The notes under the pieces were generated by a model. That model worked only from the letters and a program-made list of their open reading frames with translations, was not told the origin of the DNA and did not search any database. The position numbers and the translations under genes are program-made. Source: Coriobacteriia bacterium (GTDB lineage Bacteria; Actinomycetota; Coriobacteriia; Coriobacteriales; QAMH01). From it: DNA of 8,071 nt. The stretch covers positions 1 through 8,071 of the forward strand of contig CAAEKX010000275.1 in the NCBI GenBank assembly GCA_900756605.1, in the 5' to 3' direction. Shown here one piece after another: positions 1 through 5,305 of the stretch (positions are counted from its first letter, which is position 1; every line of letters starts with the position of its first letter).

Positions 1-95
1 GCCAGGCCTGGTGCATGTACTACGGCGACGTCGAGGAGCTCGCCAAGAAGATGGACGGCGAGAGCCGCTGGAGCCTGTTCACCACCAAGGCGTAG
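1..95 (+). CDS. Iron-sulfur subunit of an upstream molybdoenzyme, C-terminal end only
   Basis: Only the last 30 codons are present; the first full codon begins at base 3 and the stop is TAG at 93-95. The visible residues begin QAWCMYYGDVEELAKKMDG. They line up with residues 82-102 of the ferredoxin-like subunit at 2598-3086 (HCLANIISFGTVEELSKKL), including the cysteine region followed by a GxVEELxKK helix. This is therefore most likely the C-terminus of a paralogous 4Fe-4S electron-transfer subunit that serves another DMSO-reductase-family enzyme upstream. The protein ends soon after this helix, whereas the downstream paralogue carries about 60 more residues. It could be a second electron partner of the enzyme at 220-2595, but that enzyme has its own partner directly behind it. 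The family call is moderate because the cluster-binding half lies outside the window. Confidence 0.7.
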   Translation, partial: QAWCMYYGDVEELAKKMDGESRWSLFTTKA

Positions 96-104
96 GCGAT
101 GCTT

Positions 105-135
105 GCCGCGGAGAGAAGCCTAGGCTCTCTGCGGC
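105..135 (+). terminator. Intercistronic hairpin (terminator or processing/stability element)
   Basis: Bases 105-115 pair with 125-135 over 11 bp with one G-U pair, around a 9-nt loop (116-124). The hairpin lies 10 nt after the stop of the upstream iron-sulfur gene. It has no U-run behind it, the following bases being AACACAAATTGG, so a classical intrinsic terminator is not well supported. An mRNA-stabilising or attenuating hairpin between two paralogous enzyme units is the likelier reading. Confidence 0.5.
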
Positions 136-219
136 GGCAAACACAAATTGGTTTCAAGGGAGGCGCCTGCTCTACAGGACATGCATGCGTCTCCCAGGAA
201 AAGAGAGGAAGGAAGTGAC

Positions 220-2595
220 ATGAGCGAAGACGATTTCTACAAGACCGCAGCTGTTGTCAAGCTCGATACCCTTTCCGATGTGAACGACATCGGAAAGCCA
301 TGGCGTTATGAGGAGGATGGCCTTACGGTTACCCGTACGAGCCCCTGGTCTCCTCCGGGATGCCATCCCGTTGGTTGTGGCCTCAAACTCTATGTCGACG
401 AGAACGGCAAGCTCGTGCGTGTCGAAGGCGACGAGAACAATCCGGTTACTCAGGGCAGGCTTTGCCCGAGGTGCATTACTCTTAGGGACTACGTCTACAA
501 TCCCGCTCGCCTTCTGCATCCGATGAAGCGCGACCCGAAGGACCGTGGTAATGCCGACGCGTGGGAGCAGATTTCTTGGGAAGAGGCCTTCGACATCATC
601 AAGAAAGAGTACGATCGCATCACCGACAAGTACGGACGCGAGTCTATCGTGGTATTTGCGGGTACGGGTCGTGAGGGTGGTACGTTTGCACCCTATGGCA
701 CCATGTGCTTTGGCACGCCTAACTTCTGCTATACGCAATCGGGTTACGCATGCTATACGCCGCGTCTTGCCGCCATCGCCTATATCGGCGGCACTACCTA
801 TCCCGAATGGGACTACGCCGGTGCGCTTCCCGGTCGCTGGGACGACCCGCGCTATGATTTGACCGAAGTGCTTGTCGTTTGGGGCAAGGCTCCACTCGAA
901 TCCAACCCCGACGGCTTCTTCGGCCATGCTGTTGTAGACGCCATGCGTCGCGGAACCCGTCTCATTGTCATTGATCCGCGTGTCACGTGGCTTGCGGCTC
1001 GCGCTGATATTCATTTGCAGCTTCGCGCGGGTACGGATACGGCACTCGGTATGGCGATGTGCGACATCATCATCAAAGAGGATCTCTACGACCACGATTT
1101 CGTGGAGTACTGGTGCTATGGCTTCGAGCAGCTTGCCGAGCGTGTCGCAACGATGCCCGCCGAGAAGGCTGCGGAGATTTGCGATGTTCCCGTGGAGCTG
1201 ATCTACGAGGCGGCTCGCATGTACGCGACGGCAAAGCCCGCCGCTATCCAGTGGGGCCTGGCAGCTGATCAGAAGACCAATGGTATGCAGCACGGGCAGA
1301 TAACCGTAGACCTCATGGCCATCACCGGCAATCTCGATGTACCGGGAGGCCAGATCCTTCCGGGCACGGGTGCGGGCCACAACGAGTCCGGTTTCGGCTT
1401 CGAGAAGGGTGTGGGCAGTGAGCTGCAGGCCGAGATGATCGGCTTGGACAAGTATCCGGCGTATTGCATGATCATCCTGAACGCCCACGCGGACCTCATG
1501 CTGGAAGCTCTGGAGACGGGCAAGCCCTATCCGATCAAGATGGGCTTCTATGCTGGCAATAACCTCATGAGCTGCACCTCCATGGAGCCGAAGCGCTGGC
1601 ATGATGCCATCGTAAAGTCCTTGGAGTTCTGCATCGGCTTCGACACCTTCATGAACCCCTCCATCGAGGCGTCCTGCGACATCTTCCTGCCGTTGAAGAC
1701 CATCGCCGAGCGTGACGGTACGGTGTTCACGCACTACGCCCCGTGTACGGTCACGGCTGGCTTCATGCACAAGGCCATAGAGGTTGGCGACTGCCTGACC
1801 GACTACGAGCTTTGCTATGAGCTGGGTCGTCGTCTTCGTCCCGAGCTCTGGGAGAACGAGTTCAAGTTCCGTTCTGCAAAAGAGTTCATGGAGGCGCTGC
1901 GCCTGGGCGAACGGCAGAACGGCGAGTACTTCGACAAGGTCTCCGAATGCGTCGTCAGCCAGATTCCCGTTGACTACTACAAATATGAGCGTGGTGAAAT
2001 GCGCACCGATGGCCAGCCCGGTTTTGCCACCCCGACGGGACGCATCGAGCTCTGGTCAACGGCGTTCAACCAGTTTGGCGAGGATCCGTTGCCCTACTAC
2101 GAGGAGCCTGAGTTTGGCCCTGTCGACCCGGAGCTCATGAAAGAATATCCCTTCATCCTTACCACTGGTGCCCGCACCACGGCGTTTTTCCATTCCGAGA
2201 ATCGCCAGATTCCGCGCCTGCGCGAGCTCAATCCCGACCCCATCACCGAAATCAACCCCAAGGTTGCCCGCGAACTGGGCATTGCCGATGGCCAGTGGGT
2301 GCGTCTCACCAGTCCCTTTGGCGAGTGCGTTCAGAAGGCGCGCGTATCCGAAATCGTGGACGAGAAGACGATTCATGCGCAGCATGCCTGGTGGTTCCCG
2401 GAGGAAGACGGCAACGAACCGAACCTCTACGGTAACTTCCGCTCCAATATCAACAACCTGCTTCCAAACTTCCATTTCGGCAAGCTCGGCTTTGGTGCTC
2501 CCAACAAGTGCCTCGTTTGCAAGGTAGAGCCCATTTCCGAGTGCTACGACACCGATATGGATCTTGTTTGGGACAAGTTCGGAAAGCTGGTGTAA
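220..2595 (+). CDS. Molybdopterin-dependent oxidoreductase, DMSO reductase family, catalytic subunit
   Basis: This is a 791-residue bis-MGD enzyme that would carry out a two-electron redox or hydroxyl-transfer reaction in the cytoplasm; the substrate cannot be read from sequence. Cys48, Cys53, Cys82 and Cys85 sit where the family holds its N-terminal [4Fe-4S] cluster (CHPVGCGL, then GRLCPRC), with spacing CX4C-X28-CX2C instead of CX2CX3C-X27-C. Cys178 in GYACYTPR is the probable Mo ligand. MGD-binding stretches follow (IDPR 251-254, ITGNLDVPGGQ 368-378, TTGAR 648-652). The C-terminal molydopterin-binding domain spans about 640-775. No twin-arginine signal precedes the cluster. The start at 220 has AGGAAGG upstream; an in-frame TTG at 148 has no ribosome site. 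From memory it resembles Eggerthella enzymes of the catechol dehydroxylase/acetylene hydratase-like branch. The family is certain, the reaction unknown. Confidence 0.93.
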   Translation: MSEDDFYKTAAVVKLDTLSDVNDIGKPWRYEEDGLTVTRTSPWSPPGCHPVGCGLKLYVDENGKLVRVEGDENNPVTQGRLCPRCITLRDYVYNPARLLHPMKRDPKDRGNADAWEQISWEEAFDIIKKEYDRITDKYGRESIVVFAGTGREGGTFAPYGTMCFGTPNFCYTQSGYACYTPRLAAIAYIGGTTYPEWDYAGALPGRWDDPRYDLTEVLVVWGKAPLESNPDGFFGHAVVDAMRRGTRLIVIDPRVTWLAARADIHLQLRAGTDTALGMAMCDIIIKEDLYDHDFVEYWCYGFEQLAERVATMPAEKAAEICDVPVELIYEAARMYATAKPAAIQWGLAADQKTNGMQHGQITVDLMAITGNLDVPGGQILPGTGAGHNESGFGFEKGVGSELQAEMIGLDKYPAYCMIILNAHADLMLEALETGKPYPIKMGFYAGNNLMSCTSMEPKRWHDAIVKSLEFCIGFDTFMNPSIEASCDIFLPLKTIAERDGTVFTHYAPCTVTAGFMHKAIEVGDCLTDYELCYELGRRLRPELWENEFKFRSAKEFMEALRLGERQNGEYFDKVSECVVSQIPVDYYKYERGEMRTDGQPGFATPTGRIELWSTAFNQFGEDPLPYYEEPEFGPVDPELMKEYPFILTTGARTTAFFHSENRQIPRLRELNPDPITEINPKVARELGIADGQWVRLTSPFGECVQKARVSEIVDEKTIHAQHAWWFPEEDGNEPNLYGNFRSNINNLLPNFHFGKLGFGAPNKCLVCKVEPISECYDTDMDLVWDKFGKLV

Positions 2596-2597
2596 CC

Positions 2598-3086
2598 ATG
2601 GCGACATATGGACTTTTGATTGATTACGAGTACTGCACGAATTGCGGCTCTTGCCAGGTGACCTGCCAGGAGGAGCATGACTTTCCCGTGGGCAAGACGG
2701 GCATCAAAGTGATGACGGATGGCCCTTGGAAGATAAACGACGAACACTGGAACTTTAACCACTGGCCCGTCGTCACCGACCTTTGCGACCTGTGCGCATC
2801 GCGCACGAGAACGGGTCGCGAGCCCATGTGCGTCCATCACTGCCTGGCGAATATCATTAGCTTTGGCACGGTTGAGGAGCTCTCCAAGAAGTTGGCGGAG
2901 AAGCCGAAGCAGTTCCTCGTGGTGCCGCAATACGATCCCATTACGGCCAAGGGCAAGTTCGTTCCCTCGAACAAGGAAGCCCACAAGGCTGCCCATATTG
3001 ACGTGCAGGGCACCGGCAAAGCTGCCTATGCGGTTCATCGCCACGACACCAAGGTGGGCGAGATTGACGAGAACGAAGCTTCATAG
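2598..3086 (+). CDS. 4Fe-4S ferredoxin-like electron-transfer subunit of the molybdoenzyme
   Basis: This 162-residue protein would pass electrons to or from the molybdoenzyme encoded 2 nt upstream, a spacing that implies translational coupling. Eight cysteines form two [4Fe-4S] sites: Cys13, 16, 19 and 23 (CTNCGSCQVTC), and Cys63, 66, 78 and 82 (CDLC, then MCVHHC). It is half the cluster count of DmsB-type subunits, which carry four. No membrane segment or export signal is visible, so the complex appears soluble and cytoplasmic and must use some other electron carrier. The tail beyond residue 105 is cysteine-free and ends in an acidic stretch. The ATG at 2598 is preferred to an upstream in-frame start at 2508 inside the previous gene, because it begins directly at the conserved MATYGLLIDYEYCTNC start. 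GGAAAG at 2581-2586 may serve as a weak ribosome site. Confidence 0.9.
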   Translation: MATYGLLIDYEYCTNCGSCQVTCQEEHDFPVGKTGIKVMTDGPWKINDEHWNFNHWPVVTDLCDLCASRTRTGREPMCVHHCLANIISFGTVEELSKKLAEKPKQFLVVPQYDPITAKGKFVPSNKEAHKAAHIDVQGTGKAAYAVHRHDTKVGEIDENEAS

Positions 3087-3100
3087 GAGGCGAGCGGGCA

Positions 3101-3538
3101 ATGGATAAGCAGGTTCATGTCGGAAGCGTCGTTTCGATTCTCTATAAGGGAGGTGAGAAAGGCGCGCCGGCCGCGGATGATCGCTCCGAAGGGGAGCCGC
3201 TCGTTGTCATGGTCGGCGACATGAAGCTGCCCCGCGGCATCGAGGAGGCTCTTTTGGGCATGGTGCCGGGCCAGGAAAAGACTGTCGAAATTCCGCCCGA
3301 ACTGGGATACGGAAAGTATCAAGACGGTCTGGCGCAATGGTATCCCCGTTCCATGCTTGACCAGGGCTACACCTTGAAGGAGGGCGATATCATGTTTCAT
3401 CGCAATCCCGAGGACGGAAACAGGCAGCCGGCGTTTGTCGTGGAGACAACCGAGGACAACGTCAAGATTGACCTAAACCATCCTTTTGCAGGTAAGACCC
3501 TGGAATATTGGATCAAGCTCGTGGATGTGGACCGATAG
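3101..3538 (+). CDS. SlyD-type FKBP peptidyl-prolyl isomerase/chaperone
   Basis: This 145-residue protein belongs to the SlyD branch of FKBP prolyl cis-trans isomerases, which also act as folding chaperones and, in some bacteria, in metalloenzyme maturation. Visible family marks are VSILYKGG (11-18), EGEPLVVMVGD (30-40), LPRGIEEALLGM (43-54) with the FKBP core, IPPELGYGKY (64-73), an insert-in-flap region (about 74-125), and the closing LNHPFAGKTLEYWIKLVDV (125-143), close to the NHPLAGKTL signature of SlyD. The histidine/cysteine-rich nickel-binding tail of E. coli SlyD is missing; the protein stops right after the FKBP fold. AGGAGG at 3085-3090 overlaps the previous stop codon, so it is clearly expressed with the enzyme. 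Its place behind the iron-sulfur subunit suggests a client-specific folding factor; that is inference. Confidence 0.88.
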   Translation: MDKQVHVGSVVSILYKGGEKGAPAADDRSEGEPLVVMVGDMKLPRGIEEALLGMVPGQEKTVEIPPELGYGKYQDGLAQWYPRSMLDQGYTLKEGDIMFHRNPEDGNRQPAFVVETTEDNVKIDLNHPFAGKTLEYWIKLVDVDR

Positions 3539-3548
3539 GCTGCGAAGG

Positions 3549-3761
3549 ATGTGTTATCCGTGCACCAAATGCGGCCGGTGTGGCAAGTATGACGAGGAAA
3601 GCGTGTATTACGTGCCCCCGGCCGCCATCCCGTGCCTTAGCTGCGGTGGCCTTGTAGATGGCGAAACAGGCCTCTGCGAATCCTGCGGACAACAGGCATT
3701 TGTGCCGGTTGCAGCTATGGGACATGGTAGGCAAGGAAAAACTGTTGAAGGAGGAGCATGA
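3549..3761 (+). CDS. Small eight-cysteine protein (zinc-ribbon or iron-sulfur type)
   Basis: This is a 70-residue protein that I do not recognise as a named family. It begins MCYPCTKCGRC, giving Cys2, 5, 8 and 11 at CX2CX2CX2C spacing. A second set follows at Cys29, 32, 43 and 46 (CLSCGG, then CESCG), a typical rubredoxin-like or zinc-ribbon knuckle pair. The first set resembles a [4Fe-4S] ferredoxin loop, so one metal or cluster at each end is possible. The tail after residue 50 is low in structure. The start at 3549 lies 10 nt after slyD with only a weak ribosome site (GATAGG, 3534-3539); an in-frame ATG at 3525 inside slyD is an alternative. The gene overlaps the ATPase start by 4 nt (ATGA), so the two are translationally coupled. 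Confidence 0.7.
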   Translation: MCYPCTKCGRCGKYDEESVYYVPPAAIPCLSCGGLVDGETGLCESCGQQAFVPVAAMGHGRQGKTVEGGA

Positions 3762-4459
3762 TGGCGTCGATGCTGGATGAGATTGTGATTACCGACGGTA
3801 ATCGTCAGGCTTTCGAGACCATCCTCTCCATTGGCAGAGAGCACGAGGGCTTTGTCGAGCTCTTTGTCTGGGGACCGCCCGGCACGGGCAAGTCTACGGT
3901 TGTCCACGCACGAGGTCGTGAGCGCGATTTACTTGCGCCTCGTCGCATTGTTTCGTGCCATGCGGGGGAAATCGTTGCTGTGCTCCAGAGCGGAGCAAAC
4001 GATGAGTTCCTGAACAGAATCGGAGAGGCAGACGTTCTTCTGCTAGACGGAGTGGATCGCTTTGTCGATGCCGGAGAACTGGGCGCCGAAATCTGTCGTC
4101 TGCTTTTGGCTCAACGTAAGCGAGCGGGGCTTGATACCGTTGCGGTGTCGGATGTGCCTTTGGAGGAGATAGCTTCGGAAAAGATTCGCGAGGCCTTAGC
4201 CGATTTTTCCGCTGTGGAAGTTAAGCCACTTGATGCCCAGGGTCTTCGACAATTTGCTGAGCGTATACAAAATTCCTTTGTGGGTAAATCCGCAGATATC
4301 GCACACCTTAACGACGATGTTCTTGATTTTATTGCGCAGGATTTTGCCCAGAATGCCGCGGATGTAAGAAATGCTCTCCGTTTTCTTTTCACGGAGATAT
4401 CTGAGGAAGAGCGTGGAGCCATTACACGAGAAAAAGTGACTGAGTTGCTTGGTGTATGA
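3758..4459 (+). CDS. DnaA/Hda-like AAA+ ATPase domain protein
   Basis: This 233-residue protein consists of one AAA+ module. Walker A is GPPGTGKST (39-47, Lys45); the Walker B-like strand is ADVLLLDGVD (91-100, Asp97); sensor-1 is AVSDVP (129-134). The run SDVPLEEI...KPLD and the helical lid VLDFIAQDFAQNAADVRNAL (188-207) follow DnaA domain III (SDRPPKEI, VLEFIA...NVRELEGAL). DnaA domains I and IV are missing, so there is no DNA-binding helix-turn-helix, as in Hda. By eye alignment the second Walker B acid, the arginine finger and the sensor-2 arginine are not conserved, so it may bind rather than turn over ATP. GGAGG at 3750-3754 precedes ATG 3758; ATG 3761 has better spacing. Base composition is visibly less GC-rich in its 3' half. 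A role in enzyme maturation is inferred from the operon only. Confidence 0.8.
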   Translation: MMASMLDEIVITDGNRQAFETILSIGREHEGFVELFVWGPPGTGKSTVVHARGRERDLLAPRRIVSCHAGEIVAVLQSGANDEFLNRIGEADVLLLDGVDRFVDAGELGAEICRLLLAQRKRAGLDTVAVSDVPLEEIASEKIREALADFSAVEVKPLDAQGLRQFAERIQNSFVGKSADIAHLNDDVLDFIAQDFAQNAADVRNALRFLFTEISEEERGAITREKVTELLGV

Positions 4460-4526
4460 CGGATGGACGACCTTGTGCTTCACGAACATTCGGAGTGCTA
4501 AGGAAAATACGGAAAGGAGACTTGAA

Positions 4527-4781
4527 ATGAACGAAAGCTTAGAAAAAGAAGTTGCTATGAAGGAAGCCGAATCGGTTAAAGCCGAGGCCATGGAGCGCGA
4601 GTTCAACGCTCGCGAACACGACAACATGGGCGTATTGGGTGATGCTGGGGAAGCTGCTGAGGCTACCGAGGCCTTTGCCCGCGCCGAGCGCATGGAAGAG
4701 GCTGTCAAAGACGGTTCCTCGGTGGGTGAAATAGCTGCCGAGGATGCTATGCGCATCGATAACGCCGCCGACAAGGCGTAA
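4527..4781 (+). CDS. Small acidic Ala/Glu-rich hypothetical protein
   Basis: This 84-residue protein has no family I recognise. It is rich in Ala, Glu, Lys and Met, has no cysteine, no membrane segment and no signal peptide. Two charged helical stretches (about residues 2-35 and 43-67) with AEAMEREF- and AFARAERMEEA-type repeats suggest amphipathic helices or a coiled coil, joined by a glycine-containing turn (NMGVLGDAGEA). The start at 4527 is set by AAGGAG at 4514-4519 with a 7-nt spacer; an in-frame upstream start at 4449 would overlap the ATPase gene and has no ribosome site. It lies 67 nt behind the ATPase and just before the terminator, so it is probably the last gene of the operon. A scaffold or adaptor role is possible but unsupported. 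Confidence 0.65.
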   Translation: MNESLEKEVAMKEAESVKAEAMEREFNAREHDNMGVLGDAGEAAEATEAFARAERMEEAVKDGSSVGEIAAEDAMRIDNAADKA

Positions 4782-4808
4782 ACAAAGTCAATCCCTCCTC
4801 TTTACCAG

Positions 4809-4847
4809 AATGCGCCGTCATCCCCCCCGACGGCGCATTCCCTTTTT
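4809..4847 (+). terminator. Rho-independent terminator of the molybdoenzyme operon
   Basis: A perfect 11-bp stem (4809-4819 AATGCGCCGTC with 4829-4839 GACGGCGCATT) encloses a 9-nt loop containing seven C. It is followed by CCC and a run of five T (4843-4847). It lies 27 nt after the stop of the last operon gene and is the strongest terminator in the window. Confidence 0.85.
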
Positions 4848-4894
4848 CTGGAATGGTGGGGACGAACCCTCGGGCCCGTTCCCGTGGCTCCCGA

Positions 4895-5041
4895 GCGCAA
4901 AAAGCGGCCATCTCTAGGGTCGGGCGATGTTCCGCGCGCAAAAACGGCGGGAGTCTAGGCAGGCGACGCGGCAAATCCTAGAGAAGCGCCAAAAACGCGC
5001 ACCCGGCCCTCGCAAATCCTAGAGAAGCGCCAAAAGCGCGC
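4895..5041. repeat. Four degenerate A-tract repeats at 41/51/41-bp spacing
   Basis: A core of GCGC, optional C, four or five A, then a CGC-rich end recurs with A-runs starting at 4899, 4940, 4991 and 5032. The last two units are nearly identical over about 30 bp (from 4971 and from 5012, each beginning GCAAATCCTAGAGAAGCGCC). The first two are more diverged and carry their CTAG word after the A-run instead of before it. The spacings of 41, 51 and 41 bp are close to whole helical turns. Confidence 0.7.
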
Positions 5042-5062
5042 AGCGGACGGGCATTCGCGTAT

Positions 5063-5099
5063 GGGAAGATGGGGAAGATGGGGACGGGAAGATGGGGAC
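5063..5099. repeat. GGGAAGATG / GGGAC short tandem repeats
   Basis: The order is GGGAAGATG (5063-5071), GGGAAGATG (5072-5080), GGGAC (5081-5085), GGGAAGATG (5086-5094), GGGAC (5095-5099). The last unit runs into the right-hand 16-bp direct repeat. The units are exact, which suggests recent slippage or an intergenic repeat family. Confidence 0.75.
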
Positions 5100-5213
5100 A
5101 GACCCTCGCTTGTGACCCTCGATTGTCGGAATACATCCTGCAGCTTTGGCAGAACGTTTCCGTTGGCATTTCGCTCACAATCGAACGGGCTCGCATCTAT
5201 GTCGCCTCAGCCG

Positions 5214-5222
5214 TGATATAGT
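5214..5222 (+). promoter_or_regulatory. Extended -10 promoter for the DUF3800 gene
   Basis: TG at 5214-5215, one base, then TATAGT (5217-5222) forms an extended -10 element; no good -35 box is seen at the right distance. Transcription would begin near 5229, just before the first leader hairpin. Confidence 0.45.
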
Positions 5223-5229
5223 TGTACTA

Positions 5230-5305
5230 GCATCTCGCGCTTGGCGCGAGGGCAGCCAAGCGCGCGGGGATGTCCCCGCGCATTTTGTTTATCAGGAGGG
5301 TGGGA
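5230..5305 (+). ncRNA. Structured leader of the DUF3800 gene with overlapping hairpins
   Basis: Three stems can form. A pairs 5234-5240 with 5244-5250 (7 bp). B pairs 5236-5244 with 5256-5264 (9 bp) and excludes A. C pairs 5262-5270 with 5273-5281 (8-9 bp), shares 3 bases with B, and is followed by ATTTTGTTTAT, so it could end transcription. The gene's AGGAGG lies just after C. Weinberg and colleagues described several DUF3800 RNA motifs in front of such genes; which of them, if any, this matches cannot be told by eye. Confidence 0.55.

Larger units (their letters stand above)
4857..5108. repeat. Non-coding repeat element bounded by near-identical 16-bp direct repeats
   Basis: TGGGGACgaACCCTCG (4857-4872) and TGGGGACagACCCTCG (5093-5108) agree at 14 of 16 positions and bracket a gene-free, GC-rich stretch. 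Inside are four A-tract repeats and the GGGAAGATG tandem repeats described separately. TGGGGAC-type words are reminiscent of extragenic palindrome families spread by REP-associated transposases, but no transposase is in the window. The region holds no plausible reading frame with a ribosome site. Confidence 0.5.

Noticed and set aside
148..178. Promoter (TTGGTT and a TACAGG -10) before the molybdoenzyme
   Set aside because: The -10 matches the consensus at only three positions and the spacing is poor, so it is not listed as a feature.
148..219. N-terminal extension of the molybdoenzyme from TTG 148
   Set aside because: There is no ribosome site and no export signal in the extra 24 residues, while ATG 220 has AGGAAGG at good distance.
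172..1770. 532-codon open frame on the - strand opposite the molybdoenzyme
   Set aside because: It lies wholly antisense to a well-supported gene, shows no family motif, and is the kind of long shadow frame expected from GC-rich codon usage.
4851..5300. CRISPR array or tRNA in the repeat-rich gap
   Set aside because: The repeats are degenerate, have no regular spacer structure and no cas genes nearby; no cloverleaf or TTC-loop consensus was found.
5270..5305. Upstream ATG start for the DUF3800 gene
   Set aside because: The ATG lies in the stem of a strong hairpin with no ribosome site; the GTG at 5306 has a good AGGAGG and fits the family's N-terminus.
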